This document shows, piece by piece, positions 44,028-53,901 of a stretch of DNA of 59,267 bases. Below the pieces are notes generated by a model. The model saw only the letters and a list, made by a program, of their open reading frames with translations. It had not been told where the DNA came from and searched no databases. This DNA is from Clostridia bacterium (lineage in GTDB: Bacteria; Bacillota; Clostridia; Lachnospirales; Cellulosilyticaceae): contig JARBUI010000021.1 of NCBI GenBank assembly GCA_029239755.1, positions 1 through 59,267 of the forward strand, read 5' to 3'. The position numbers and the translations under genes were made by a program. Position 1 is the first letter of the stretch; each line of letters opens with the position of its first letter.

Positions 44028-45386
44028 ATGAACCTCAATCAAACAAATCAACTAGGCGAAGAGAAGGTATCAAAGCTGTTATTAAAGTTTTCTATACCTG
44101 CTATAATAGGCATGCTTGTAAATGCTTTATATAATATAGTAGATCGTATATTCATTGGGAGAGGGATCGGATCCCTGGGAATCGCTGGAATCACCATCAC
44201 CTTTCCACTAATGATCTTGATAATGGCATGTGGAATGCTTATTGGAATCGGGGCTAATTCATTAATCTCCATTCGATTAGGGGAGAATAAAAAAGAAGAA
44301 GCAGAACTTATCATGGGGAATGCCATGAGTCTCCTTATTGGCATATCTCTCATTCTAACTGCAGCAGGGCTCATTTTTATTGAACCCATTTTAAAAGTCC
44401 TTGGAGCGAGCCAGGCAGTATTACCTTATGCAAAAGACTATATACAAGTCATATTATGGGGTTCTGTATTCCAGTCCGTTGGATTTGGAATGAATAACTT
44501 TATCCGTGCAGACGGACAGCCGAAAATTGCCATGGTTACGATGCTGATAGGAGCATTACTAAACACAATCCTAGATCCTTTATTTATTTTTGTTTTAGGG
44601 TGGGGAATCCGCGGAGCTGCTTTAGCTACAATTTTTTCTCAAATGGTATCAGCTGTATGGGTACTTTATTACTTTTTTGGAGGTAAAAGTACGCTAAAAG
44701 TTCATCTGCGGAATTTAAAGCTGAATTTTAATGCTGTAAAAAGTACATTAGCAATAGGAGCAGCTCCTTTTGCTATGCAGCTGGCAGCCAGTCTGTTAAC
44801 TATCATTATGAATGTAACACTTGTTACCTATGGCGGAGATACGGCAATATCAGGTATGGGAATTGTAAATAGTGTTGCAGTACTCTTTCTAATGCCTATA
44901 TTTGGCATTAACCAAGGGGTACAACCTATTATTGGTTATAATTATGGAGCTCAAAAATATGATAGAGTAAAAGAAGCGTTAAAACTAGCCATATTCAGTG
45001 CTACAAGTATTGTTCTTATAGGCTTTGTGGTAATACAGGTATTTCCAAAGGAGATAGTGATGCTTTTTAACCGTGAGGATGCCAATCTCATTACTTTTGG
45101 AACGCGCGCGTTAAGGATCTTTATGGCTTTTCTGCCGATTATAGGATTCCAAATTGTTTCAGCTAATTATTTTCAATCGGTGGGCAAGCCGATGCAGGCT
45201 GCCTTTTTAAGTTTATCAAGACAGGTGCTCGTTTTAATCCCTGCATTACTTATTCTGCCTAAATTTTTTGGCTTGGACGGAGCCTTAATTGCGGGGCCGG
45301 CAGCTGACTTAATTTCATCTCTTATAACAGGGTTATTTATTATGATGGAACTTAAGCACTTAGACAAGAAACATATAGAAAGCTAA
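44028..45386 (+). CDS. MATE-family efflux transporter
   Basis: A 452-residue protein with twelve membrane segments in two related halves. It begins LGEEKVSKLLLKFSIPAIIGMLVNALYNIVDRIFIGRG-like and repeats the pattern in the second half (AIGAAPFAMQLAASLLTII). MATE proteins expel drugs and cationic or other small organic compounds with a sodium or proton gradient. The pairing with a MarR regulator suggests a detoxification operon; the compound is unknown. The ribosome site AAAGGAG lies in the MarR stop region. Confidence 0.93.
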   Translation: MNLNQTNQLGEEKVSKLLLKFSIPAIIGMLVNALYNIVDRIFIGRGIGSLGIAGITITFPLMILIMACGMLIGIGANSLISIRLGENKKEEAELIMGNAMSLLIGISLILTAAGLIFIEPILKVLGASQAVLPYAKDYIQVILWGSVFQSVGFGMNNFIRADGQPKIAMVTMLIGALLNTILDPLFIFVLGWGIRGAALATIFSQMVSAVWVLYYFFGGKSTLKVHLRNLKLNFNAVKSTLAIGAAPFAMQLAASLLTIIMNVTLVTYGGDTAISGMGIVNSVAVLFLMPIFGINQGVQPIIGYNYGAQKYDRVKEALKLAIFSATSIVLIGFVVIQVFPKEIVMLFNREDANLITFGTRALRIFMAFLPIIGFQIVSANYFQSVGKPMQAAFLSLSRQVLVLIPALLILPKFFGLDGALIAGPAADLISSLITGLFIMMELKHLDKKHIES

Positions 45387-45480
45387 GAAGCGAGTATATT
45401 TTTTCCATATAAGAGTTCTTCTATATGATTGGATTTAAAAAACAATAGTTATACTTAATAAAAAAAGGAGATATCAGGTT

Positions 45481-46371
45481 ATGCATACATCCTTATCCTA
45501 TATAATTCCCTTAGGCATAACATTTGCAGCAGCGTGTGTATTTTTTACTATGCTATGTATTGTTGATTTTTATCGTCCCCCAGTTGTGAGGAGTTATAAG
45601 ATAGCCACCAATAAATTAGCAAAGGGGCAGCACTTGAAAATTCTTTTGCTCTCGGATCTGCATAGCCATATTTTCGGAGAAAGCCAAAATAAGTTAGTAG
45701 ACTTAATAGTAAATGAAAAACCAGATATGATTGCTTTGGCAGGGGATATTGCAGATGACAAGGAGCCTATTAAGGGGACAGAGTTGTTTTTGAAGGGGAT
45801 AGTGGGCTTGGCACCTATTTATTATGTTACCGGAAACCATGAGCTGCGCTCCGGTAACATAGATGGTATTAAACGACTATTTAAAAAGTATCATGTAAAG
45901 GTCCTTGAACATCAGTATGAAGAGTTTAGAGTGAGAGGAATCCGCTTTGTTATTGGGGGAGTAGAAGACCCTTCTATTACAAAGTATAAAGATTTAAACT
46001 TTGATTGGGAAAAGAAAATGTATGAAGCTTTTGGAGGCTTGAAACAAGACTCAGCTTATAAAATCCTATTATCCCATAGGCCTGAACGCATTAAGACGTA
46101 TAAAAATACTTGTTTTGACCTAGTCCTCTCTGGGCATGCCCATGGGGGTCAAGTAAGAATTCCTTTTTTGCTTAATGGTCTTCTTGCACCTAACCAAGGA
46201 TTATTTCCAAAATATGCAGGAGGCATGTACCAATATGAAAAAATGATTCACATTGTGAGTAGGGGTATTTCATATCATTTTCTTCGCCCAAGAGTTTTTA
46301 ATCCTCCGGAGTTAGTTGTCATTGAAATTGTCAGCAAGGATAACGGAGTCAGCATTTCCAATTATTTATAG
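45481..46371 (+). CDS. Membrane-anchored metallophosphoesterase (YkuE-like)
   Basis: A 296-residue calcineurin-like phosphoesterase. One N-terminal membrane segment (about 5-28) is followed by the metal motifs LLSDLHSH, ALAGDIADD, VTGNHELR and SGHAHGGQV. The closest known grouping is the YaeI/YkuE type, which removes phosphate from lipid or wall-related substrates. A GGAG site lies ten bases before the ATG. Its last ten bases overlap the convergent YitT gene. Confidence 0.87.
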   Translation: MHTSLSYIIPLGITFAAACVFFTMLCIVDFYRPPVVRSYKIATNKLAKGQHLKILLLSDLHSHIFGESQNKLVDLIVNEKPDMIALAGDIADDKEPIKGTELFLKGIVGLAPIYYVTGNHELRSGNIDGIKRLFKKYHVKVLEHQYEEFRVRGIRFVIGGVEDPSITKYKDLNFDWEKKMYEAFGGLKQDSAYKILLSHRPERIKTYKNTCFDLVLSGHAHGGQVRIPFLLNGLLAPNQGLFPKYAGGMYQYEKMIHIVSRGISYHFLRPRVFNPPELVVIEIVSKDNGVSISNYL

Positions 46372-47225
46372 AATTTATCCATAGTAAAGCCGTGTCCTTT
46401 TACTTCATTAATCCTATTAATAATCATAAACGCTTTGGGATCTATGGAAAGTACAAGATCATTTAGCTTAGAAAGCTCACGGTTTGAAACGACAGTGAGG
46501 ACGACTAGACTTTGATTGTGACAATAACCTGTCTCAGCGTGAATGAGCGTAGATCCACGGTCCAGCTGATTAATAATCATCTCATTAATTTCCTGATGTT
46601 TTTCACTAATAATTTTTACCTGTGTACGGGATTGGCCGAGGAGCAAGACTTTATCCAGTACAACTGTATAGATAAGTACTAATAAAATACCATAGAGTAC
46701 CTGCTCTTTATTTGCAAACAGCATCTGCGACAGGAGAATAGTAAAGTCAAACCCATACATTACTGCAGAAACTGAGAGGCCAAACTTTTTATTTAGTATA
46801 AGGGGAGGGATATCCATGCCGCCCGTGGATGCACCGGCTTTGATGACGATACCAATGCTAAAGCCAATCATAATACCTGCATAGATTGCAGAAAGCAGAT
46901 GATCAGAAGTCATGTCCTGTAAGAAGGGAAGCTGCTGAAAAACACCAAGGATAAATGGGTAGTAAAACGTACTAATAAGGGTGGTAAGGATAAAAGCCCT
47001 GCCAAGAAAAAACGCTCCCAAAACAAACATAGCAATATTAAAAACAGAAACAAATAGTGTAATAGGAAGGCCTATCTGGTGATAAAGAAGCAGTGCAAGT
47101 CCAGTAGTCCCGCCTGTAATTAACCCATTGGGAAGAATAAACATGGTAACTGCCAAGGCATAAATAGTATTTCCTGCTATAATAAGAAAAATGTTTTTTA
47201 TAATGGATAGGTATTTCTTAGACAT
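46362..47225 (-). CDS. YitT-family membrane protein
   Basis: A 287-residue protein with five to six membrane segments (YitT_membrane, about 10-200, with LPNGLITGGTTGLALLLYHQ and GIVIKAGASTGGMDIPP) and a C-terminal cytoplasmic DUF2179 domain (about 205-280, GSTLIHAETGYCHNQSLVVL). Function is unknown, possibly transport or signalling. AAGGAG precedes the ATG. The 295 bases upstream (47226-47520) are shared with the divergent SstT gene; I see no clear hairpin or repeat in them. Confidence 0.9.
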   Translation of the reverse strand: MSKKYLSIIKNIFLIIAGNTIYALAVTMFILPNGLITGGTTGLALLLYHQIGLPITLFVSVFNIAMFVLGAFFLGRAFILTTLISTFYYPFILGVFQQLPFLQDMTSDHLLSAIYAGIMIGFSIGIVIKAGASTGGMDIPPLILNKKFGLSVSAVMYGFDFTILLSQMLFANKEQVLYGILLVLIYTVVLDKVLLLGQSRTQVKIISEKHQEINEMIINQLDRGSTLIHAETGYCHNQSLVVLTVVSNRELSKLNDLVLSIDPKAFMIINRINEVKGHGFTMDKFYK

Positions 47226-47520
47226 ATATCACTGCTCCTTAGTTCGTATTAATCCTATCATTATATCTTGATTATAAAGTTAAATCAATTGACTGTCTTC
47301 CTAGTACTAATGCGTGTGTGACACGATCAGTGCAATGGACGATATGGACAGCTTTGCGAAGGCATATCAATTATTTTGCTGTGGAAAGTATTGGTTAAAA
47401 GAAAATACCATAATATTTTTTAGCATGCCTATAAAAAAATTAATACATATGATACTATTATCTCGCCATCTAAACTTTGTGTGAAATGACATTCCTATTA
47501 CATGATAAGGAGAGATAAGA

Positions 47521-48747
47521 ATGAGAGGTATGATTAATAAATGGAATCAATTAAGTTTGGTTAAACGTATTATTCTAGGCTTGATCGTTGGTATTATCTT
47601 GGCTGTAACCATTCCGGATGTGGCAAGACCTATCACGATTTTGGGTTCACTATTTGTTGGAGCGCTAAAGGCTGTTGCCCCAATACTTGTATTTTTCTTA
47701 GTAATGTCTGCTATCTCTGAGCATAGGAGCGGGCAAAAAACTAATATGAAATCAGTTATTGTTCTTTATCTTTTGGGAACCTTTTTAGCTGCAGTTGTTG
47801 CCGTTGCCGCAAGTTTCATGTTTCCGGTAAGATTAGTACTTGGAGCAGGTGCTGAAAATATGACACCCCCTGGAGGTGTAGTTGAGGTTCTCAAAGCACT
47901 GCTGCTCAATGTTGTTGATAACCCAGTTAAAGCACTTTATAATGCCAACTACATTGGAATACTGTCCTGGGCAATACTTGGGGGACTTGCACTAAAAAAT
48001 ACTGCGGATACTACTAAAACAATGATAAGTAATGTTTCAGATGCACTATCTACAATAGTAAGGTGGGTTATTAATTTTGCTCCCCTTGGTATCGCGGGAC
48101 TTGTATTTGATGCGATTGCTACAGGGGGTATAGAGTCCCTCGTTAGTTATGGGTACTTGCTTCTTGTATTAGTTGGATGCATGGTCTTTGTCGCTCTTGT
48201 AGTAAATCCGATTATAACTTTCATAGGTATACGTAAGAACCCATACCCACTTGTGTTCAAGTGTTTGAAAGACAGTGGTATCACTGCATTCTTTACTCGC
48301 AGCTCTGCTGCAAACATACCTGTTAATATGAGATTATGTGAAGACCTGGGTCTAAATAAGGATACTTATTCAGTTTCCATTCCACTGGGTGCAACTGTTA
48401 ATATGGCTGGAGCAGCTATTACCATTTCAGTATTAACACTTGCAGCAGTTCATACACTGGGCATTCAAGTAGATATAGGTATGGCCCTCCTTCTTAGTCT
48501 AGTATCAACAGTAAGTGCTTGCGGCGCTTCAGGAGTAGCTGGAGGGTCACTATTACTCATCCCGCTTGCGTGCAGTTTGTTTGGAATTCCAAATGATGTG
48601 GCGATGCAGGTGGTAGGTGTAGGTTTTGTTGTTGGTGTTATTCAAGACTCTTGTGAAACTGCGCTTAATTCATCGACAGATGCACTTTTTACAGCTGTAG
48701 CTGAATTCGCTGAGTGGCGTAAAGAAGGGAAAAAAATCTCTATCTAA
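47521..48747 (+). CDS. sstT: Serine/threonine:sodium symporter SstT
   Basis: A 408-residue member of the dicarboxylate/amino acid:cation symporter family. The N-terminus ([19 protein letters not shown]) and [24 protein letters not shown] region near residue 260 (here [12 protein letters not shown]) match SstT closely, and [20 protein letters not shown] completes the substrate loop. It imports L-serine and L-threonine with sodium. AAGGAG lies eight bases before the ATG. It is a single-gene unit ended by a strong terminator. Confidence 0.94.
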   Translation: MRGMINKWNQLSLVKRIILGLIVGIILAVTIPDVARPITILGSLFVGALKAVAPILVFFLVMSAISEHRSGQKTNMKSVIVLYLLGTFLAAVVAVAASFMFPVRLVLGAGAENMTPPGGVVEVLKALLLNVVDNPVKALYNANYIGILSWAILGGLALKNTADTTKTMISNVSDALSTIVRWVINFAPLGIAGLVFDAIATGGIESLVSYGYLLLVLVGCMVFVALVVNPIITFIGIRKNPYPLVFKCLKDSGITAFFTRSSAANIPVNMRLCEDLGLNKDTYSVSIPLGATVNMAGAAITISVLTLAAVHTLGIQVDIGMALLLSLVSTVSACGASGVAGGSLLLIPLACSLFGIPNDVAMQVVGVGFVVGVIQDSCETALNSSTDALFTAVAEFAEWRKEGKKISI

Positions 48748-48780
48748 TAAAGGAGCTAAGAGCTCCTTTATTGTTTTTTT
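48747..48780 (+). terminator. Terminator of sstT
   Basis: A 12-bp stem (AATAAAGGAGCT with AGCTCCTTTATT, three-base loop) starts in the stop codon region and is followed by TGTTTTTTT. Confidence 0.92.
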
Positions 48781-48825
48781 ATAGTTTTTTATAAAATTTT
48801 TAAGAATGCTTTATTTCGAGTTTAA

Positions 48826-48867
48826 GACCTCCTTGTATACTTACTTTATCAAATAAACAAGGAGGTC
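48826..48867 (+). promoter_or_regulatory. Inverted repeat that buries the ribosome binding site
   Basis: GACCTCCTTGT (48826-48836) is an exact 11-bp complement of ACAAGGAGGTC (48857-48867), and the latter contains the whole Shine-Dalgarno sequence of the gene that starts at 48874. In RNA the site would be closed. No promoter is clear in 48781-48825. As DNA it could instead be an operator. Confidence 0.6.
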
Positions 48868-48873
48868 ATTTTA

Positions 48874-49548
48874 ATGAATAAAATAAGAATCATTTACGAT
48901 GTAGTAAGAAAAATGAAGGAAAAGGACTCTGTCAAGGGTGTAATAAAAGCAGAAGGGTTAAAAGATCAAAACAGGATACTTAGTATTAATAATACATTTG
49001 AAAAAAATATGCAAGACGGGCAAATAAAAGGAACAACAAGTATAGAAGTTGACTATGACGGTAAAAAAATGAAGATGGAGAACAGCATTGATTTTCAAGG
49101 GGAAGGATGTTGTGGACATCATAACTTTATGAAGCACATGCATGATTGCCATCATAATGGAGCACATAGAGGCGGGCTAAAAGAAGGATTGGGCAGGCTA
49201 TCAGCTGTATTAGGCATATTAAGCAGTATAAAGATTAATGAAAAGGAAGATGGATCGGTAGTACTTGTCTTAGTATCAGCTGATATTCCAGAAGATATTA
49301 AAAGCGGTATTTGCGATAAGATGAAAGAAGGGTGTGAGCACCACAAACACTTAGAGGGTACTAATGGACACCACATGTGCATGAAGGAGTTTCATGCCAT
49401 GGAGAATATAGATTTCATGCTTAATGTATTTATCAATAAACACAGTGAAGTTGAGAAGATAACAATAGATATCAGCGGTGAGCAGAAGGATGAGAAAGAC
49501 GAAAAGAAAGAAATGAAATTAACAGCAGATCTAAGTTTGGAATGGTAG
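48874..49548 (+). CDS. His/Cys-rich protein of unknown function
   Basis: I do not recognise this 224-residue protein. It has no signal peptide or membrane segment. Two clusters rich in His and Cys stand out: residues 79-98 (CCGHHNFMKHMHDCHHNGAH) and 147-174 (with CEHHKHL, GHHMCM and a final His). They are flanked by segments of alternating pattern (IEVDYDGKKMKM and VEKITIDISGEQ) that look like beta strands, plus a basic start and an acidic Lys/Glu/Asp stretch near 203-214. Metal binding is the obvious inference. It lies before a kinase with a Cys/His-rich N-terminus and its response regulator, which suggests a common metal-related theme. Confidence 0.8.
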   Translation: MNKIRIIYDVVRKMKEKDSVKGVIKAEGLKDQNRILSINNTFEKNMQDGQIKGTTSIEVDYDGKKMKMENSIDFQGEGCCGHHNFMKHMHDCHHNGAHRGGLKEGLGRLSAVLGILSSIKINEKEDGSVVLVLVSADIPEDIKSGICDKMKEGCEHHKHLEGTNGHHMCMKEFHAMENIDFMLNVFINKHSEVEKITIDISGEQKDEKDEKKEMKLTADLSLEW

Positions 49549-49722
49549 AAATAGGTTAGATGCTTATTTAAAGAATGCTGTAGGATTAAATTATTTGGGT
49601 ATACATGTGTTAAGGTGTATACCCATTTCTTATTTGTACTTTAATAGAAATACAAATAGGAAAATGATATAATGGGTAACAGGATTTACTAATAATGATT
49701 AATTAGAACGGATGTGGCTGTG
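49549..49722 (+). other. Intergenic stretch with a GGGTATAC hairpin
   Basis: GGGTATAC (49597-49604) pairs with GTATACCC (49617-49624), followed by ATTTCTTATTT. It may be a weak terminator of the His-rich gene. Further on the sequence is AT-rich before the kinase start. Confidence 0.5.
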
Positions 49723-50940
49723 ATGAGAAAGTTTGAGGAGCTGAAGAAGAAGCTGCGCAATTGCCATAAAGAATCGTATAATTGCCACAAGGAATTTCAT
49801 AGACTGCACAAAGAATATGGAAGTCAAAAGAAAGAGAAGTGTACAGATCAAAGGGAGTTTGAAAAATGTTTGAGAGAATTCCATAAAAGCAAGATTGAGC
49901 TCCATAGAATGCATAGACATGCGAGAATATCACCGCCGATTATTCTCGTATTTAACCTTCTTATATGGTACTTGGTATTTAAATATGCAGGGATAAGGGA
50001 AGTAAGCATATTTTTTGCCGTTTTATTTACTACGGGAGGATTTTTTGAATTTTTCTTCCTTCGTAAATTAGAAAAAAGGATATTATCTCCGATAGGCAAG
50101 CTGAAGGCAGGAATAGAAGAAATTGCAGCAGGAAACTATAATGTAAAAGTTGAGAGCGAAACCTACAATCAAATTAGCCTGCTTATAGATTCTTTTAATG
50201 AGATGGCTAGAAAGCTTCAAGAAAGTGAAAGAATCAAAGCGGAATACGAAGAAAATAGAAAAGCACTTATTGCCAACATATCACATGATCTTAAAACACC
50301 CATTACGTCTATTCAAGGGTATATAGAAGCTATTACTGAAGGAAGCATCTCAGCCACTGAGGATCTTAGCAGATATTTAAAAATCATACACAATAACGCT
50401 GCATATATTAATAAACTCATTGACGATCTTTTCTTTTTTTCAAAGCTGGATATGCAAAAACTGGAGTTTGAATTTGTAAGCGTTAATGTACAAGCTTTTA
50501 TGATGGATCTTATGGAGGAATTCAAGCTTGAACTAGAGGAAAAAAATATAAAATTTGATTATGTTGATAACTTACGAGCCGATTATAGTTTTAATATAGA
50601 CAGAAAAAGACTTCATCAAGTATTTAGAAATATTATTGGAAATGCAGAAAAGCACGGGACTTCTAAGGGGCTTGCCATAGAGGCAGAAGTATCAGATATA
50701 GACGGTTTTGCAGCCATTAAGATAAAAGATAATGGTCCGGGAATTTCAAAAGATAAGCTGCCACATATATTTGAAAGGTTTTACCGAATAGATACGGAGC
50801 GTACAAAGGACTTGATGAGTACAGGTCTTGGGCTTGCCATAGCCAAGGAACTTATAGAGGCTCACGGGGGGCAGATCAGTGTTTCAAGTGTAGAAGATGA
50901 GGGGAGCTGTTTTACAGTGATGCTTCCAATTATTAAGTAA
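49723..50940 (+). CDS. Sensor histidine kinase with Cys/His-rich N-terminal segment
   Basis: A 405-residue kinase. The first 70 residues are cytoplasmic and helical, with Cys14-His15, Cys21-His22, His26, His29, Cys40, Cys49, His54, His61, His64 and His66. Two close membrane segments follow (about 71-88 and 93-112) with almost no outside loop, then HAMP (about 112-168), HisKA with His188 (NISHDLKTP) and a HATPase domain (DNGPGIS, GLGLAIAKELIEAHGG). The short outside loop makes sensing from the membrane or cytoplasm likely, perhaps of metal or redox state. GTG codons at 49714 and 49720 are other possible starts; the ribosome site is weak for all. The regulator gene follows by 24 bases. Confidence 0.9.
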   Translation: MRKFEELKKKLRNCHKESYNCHKEFHRLHKEYGSQKKEKCTDQREFEKCLREFHKSKIELHRMHRHARISPPIILVFNLLIWYLVFKYAGIREVSIFFAVLFTTGGFFEFFFLRKLEKRILSPIGKLKAGIEEIAAGNYNVKVESETYNQISLLIDSFNEMARKLQESERIKAEYEENRKALIANISHDLKTPITSIQGYIEAITEGSISATEDLSRYLKIIHNNAAYINKLIDDLFFFSKLDMQKLEFEFVSVNVQAFMMDLMEEFKLELEEKNIKFDYVDNLRADYSFNIDRKRLHQVFRNIIGNAEKHGTSKGLAIEAEVSDIDGFAAIKIKDNGPGISKDKLPHIFERFYRIDTERTKDLMSTGLGLAIAKELIEAHGGQISVSSVEDEGSCFTVMLPIIK

Positions 50941-50964
50941 TATTATCCGGAAAGGAGAATGCTT

Positions 50965-51651
50965 ATGAAAAATGTTTTGATTATAGAAGATGATATGAAT
51001 ATAGCAGAGCTAGAAAGAGATTATCTGAAGCTAAATGGTTATAAAGCAGATATTGTTCAAGATGGGACTGAAGGTATGCAAAAGGCTGTTTCGGGTGTCT
51101 ATGACATTATCGTGGTAGACCTCATGCTTCCAGGTAAGAATGGTTATGAAATCATAAAAGAGATTAGAAAAAAACTAGAGATCCCAGTGATAGTTGTTTC
51201 TGCAAAGAGTGAAGATATAGATAAGATAAGAGGGCTGGAGTATGGGGCTGATGATTATCTCACGAAGCCTTTTAGTCCAGCTGAACTTGTAGCAAGAGTT
51301 AATTCTCATATCAGAAGATATGAGAGGCTAAAAGGGAATAATGTGACTAATGAGATCATAGTGCACAGAGGAATGGAAATCAATACTTCTGCGCATAAGG
51401 TTTTTGTAAATGGCAAAGAAGTATCGATGACTACAAAGGAATATGAGCTTTTAATCTTTTTAGCTTCAAATCCTAATATTGTCTTTACTAAAGAACAGTT
51501 ATTTGACTCAATTTGGGGCAGTGAATATTACGGAGATACAGCTACTGTCCCTGTCCATATTCAAAAGATAAGAAAAAAGATAGAAAAGGACTCGGCAAAT
51601 CCGGAGTTTATAGAAACGTTATGGGGAACGGGGTATAGATTTAATTCATGA
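50965..51651 (+). CDS. OmpR/PhoB-family response regulator
   Basis: A 228-residue regulator. The receiver domain has the acidic pair Asp9-Asp10, phosphoacceptor Asp52 (VVDLMLPG) and TKPFSPAELVARV. The C-terminal winged helix (about 130-228) shows MTTKEYELLIFLASNP and VPVHIQKIRKKIEKD, then WGTGYRF. The start is at 50965, seven bases after AAAGGAG; an ATG at 50959 is too close to that site. It is the cognate partner of the preceding kinase. Targets could include the His/Cys-rich gene upstream. Confidence 0.95.
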   Translation: MKNVLIIEDDMNIAELERDYLKLNGYKADIVQDGTEGMQKAVSGVYDIIVVDLMLPGKNGYEIIKEIRKKLEIPVIVVSAKSEDIDKIRGLEYGADDYLTKPFSPAELVARVNSHIRRYERLKGNNVTNEIIVHRGMEINTSAHKVFVNGKEVSMTTKEYELLIFLASNPNIVFTKEQLFDSIWGSEYYGDTATVPVHIQKIRKKIEKDSANPEFIETLWGTGYRFNS

Positions 51652-51662
51652 GCAGATACAAA

Positions 51663-51720
51663 TAAGTAATAGACCCATTTATTAAAAAAGTATAAATGGA
51701 TCTATTACTTAGAAAAAATT
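51663..51720. terminator. Bidirectional terminator between the response regulator and DUF389 genes
   Basis: A 19-bp stem with one mismatch (51663-51681 with 51692-51710) is followed by A-rich sequence, giving T runs on the minus strand and a T-rich lead on the plus strand loop region. It serves the two convergent genes. Confidence 0.75.
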
Positions 51721-51723
51721 AAG

Positions 51724-53181
51724 CTAATGAATGATTTCAGCTTGAAGTGATTCAGATGCAGGCTCTTCGGACTGAATGATTTCTTCAATAGGTTCTGGCG
51801 GGGCAAGAGGGACTGTAAAATTGGTATAGACGTAAATATCAGGTTGGTTAATTCTGGCCTCAAGCCACTTCGTAATTTTATCAACATCTTCTGAAGGGAG
51901 TTCTTTATACACATTAATAGTAGCAATAGTCACTTCATGAATCTTTTCATCAAATGGATTATAAGATTTATTTTTGCCGATAGATAAATCCGTAATACCA
52001 GGGTAAAGGGTCTTAATTTCATGATAAAGTGCCTTAACATCAAAATCAGATAACTTATATTTCAGGAGCTCATTTTCTAAAAGCTCTATTTTTTTATCTC
52101 TGTCACCTAAAGCAACTTGATTGCTTTCATAGAGTTCCTGGTCAATAAGACGCTTAACATCTTCTTGACCTAATGAATCAGGCGTCTCAGTTTGAGTAAC
52201 TTTAAGGGTTAAGTCTTCAAGATTATACTGACTAAGTTTGGTGTTAAGAAAATCTATTGTTTCCTCGCTAAGTTTGCTGCCAAAAACAACTACCTCAAGA
52301 GTCTTTTTGGGATAATCTATGTATTTGTTAAGTAAACGGGTGTTGGCAAAAATAAATTCTTTATTTATAAAGCTATTTACATTACTTTCAGTAAGACTGT
52401 CCTTTACAATACCATATCCAAGATAAATGCTAGGCAGAATAGTTACAATACCAATAAGATAAATAGAAAACTTTACCCTTAGCTGAGCATGTTTATCAAT
52501 ATAGGCCTTTTTAGGGAGCCTCATCATACGGATTAAAATAAAAGTAGAAACACAGATAAAAAAACTATTAATAAAAAATAAATAAAAAGCTCCAAAAAAG
52601 TATTTATGGGACCCCATAGCAATACCATACCCTGCTGTACACAAAGGAGGCATAAGGGCTGTAGCTATAGCAACTCCAGGGATAATATTGCTTTTTTCTT
52701 TGCGGGTCACCCCTATAATACCTGCTATACCGCCAAATGTAGCAATTAATACGTCCCAAATAGTAGGGGTAGTACGCGATAGAATCTCAGACCGAGCTGT
52801 AGAGATAGGTGTGAGTTTGAAGTAGATGGTAGATGTAATGATACAGACTAACACTTGAAAGGCAAGGCCTAAAAAAGCTTTCCTGACAAATTTTAAGTCA
52901 TTGGTAGCCAGTCCATAGCCTATAGCCATAATACAGCCCATAAGAGGGGAAATGAGCATAGCACCTATGATGATAGCGGTTGAATTCATATTAAGACCTA
53001 TAGAGGCTATAAAAATAGCCAATATCAAAATGATCATATTAGGACCTTGGATATGGGAGGCGCTTTGGATAGTATCATGGATTTCATCGTTAGAGGCTTT
53101 GTCTGTGTCTAGTCTAAAACTTGATACAAGTATTTTTCTAAAAGAGGTTATGAAGCCACTTTTCTTTTGGTTATTAATCAT
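51724..53181 (-). CDS. DUF389 membrane protein
   Basis: A 485-residue protein. The N-terminal half has six membrane segments with the DUF389 pattern (NMIILILAIFIASIGLNMNS, AMLISPLMGCIMAIGYGLA, ATALMPPLCTAGYGIAMGS). The C-terminal half (about 270-485) is soluble with repeated alternating strands and an acidic, Pro/Glu-rich tail. Function is unknown. It is a single-gene unit read toward the two-component genes. Confidence 0.87.
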   Translation of the reverse strand: MINNQKKSGFITSFRKILVSSFRLDTDKASNDEIHDTIQSASHIQGPNMIILILAIFIASIGLNMNSTAIIIGAMLISPLMGCIMAIGYGLATNDLKFVRKAFLGLAFQVLVCIITSTIYFKLTPISTARSEILSRTTPTIWDVLIATFGGIAGIIGVTRKEKSNIIPGVAIATALMPPLCTAGYGIAMGSHKYFFGAFYLFFINSFFICVSTFILIRMMRLPKKAYIDKHAQLRVKFSIYLIGIVTILPSIYLGYGIVKDSLTESNVNSFINKEFIFANTRLLNKYIDYPKKTLEVVVFGSKLSEETIDFLNTKLSQYNLEDLTLKVTQTETPDSLGQEDVKRLIDQELYESNQVALGDRDKKIELLENELLKYKLSDFDVKALYHEIKTLYPGITDLSIGKNKSYNPFDEKIHEVTIATINVYKELPSEDVDKITKWLEARINQPDIYVYTNFTVPLAPPEPIEEIIQSEEPASESLQAEIIH

Positions 53182-53269
53182 TTTTTTCTCCCTTATGATT
53201 GTATAAATTTATTGATTTAATTATATCTTATAGAATATTTCCTTAAAACAGTTACTTCAGGATGCAGAT

Positions 53270-53683
53270 CTATGTGTAACTGTTATAGATTCCTTCATTT
53301 CTCTTCTTCTCTGAGCCTTTACTTATGTAAGAGCCTTCTATAATATTTTTATAGCCCTTTTTCAGGATAATAGATTTAATATAGTCAACATGAGGGCATC
53401 TATCGTAATGATGGTTGTCAGTTGTCATACATGAGGATAAGTGAACGATAACTTCCTCGTTATTGATGTTACTTTTAGTTTTCAATTTTTTTGACAGATG
53501 TTCTAATTTAGCAGCAATCCCCTTACCGCAGCAGCCCCCACAGGTAAAAGAAATATTTTTAGTATCTCCATCATAGCTTTTAAAGACTTCATCTTTATTA
53601 TAAAAAGCATTTGTACAAGCAAAGCCGCTGCATCTTCTATGAGCAATATCACATTGAATAATAACTACATATTTTGTACTCAT
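53270..53683 (-). CDS. CGGC-domain protein
   Basis: A 137-residue protein with the defining CGGCCGKG motif at about residue 50, an N-terminal YVVIIQCDIAHRRCSGFACT with three more Cys, and VHLSSCMTTDNHHYDRCPHVDYI. The family is presumed to bind metal or act in redox chemistry, without proven function. The start is set at the ATG (53683) five bases after GAGGTGG; a GTG three codons earlier overlaps that site. It is divergent from the HxlR gene. Confidence 0.85.
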   Translation of the reverse strand: MSTKYVVIIQCDIAHRRCSGFACTNAFYNKDEVFKSYDGDTKNISFTCGGCCGKGIAAKLEHLSKKLKTKSNINNEEVIVHLSSCMTTDNHHYDRCPHVDYIKSIILKKGYKNIIEGSYISKGSEKKRNEGIYNSYT

Positions 53684-53901
53684 CTTTTCCACCTCATTTA
53701 ATTAATTGTTATTGGTATTCCTATAAGTTTATTATACAATTAAAGATAAAAATGTACAGAAGTATAAGAAACAATAATTAAGGAGGGCTTGCTTATAATA
53801 GCTGCTTTCTTAGAATAAATTGATGCTATATGAGTATACTTTAATAAGTGACTTACTTTTATTTAGTCTATGTGATAGAATAATAATAGGTGGTGAGTAA
53901 T

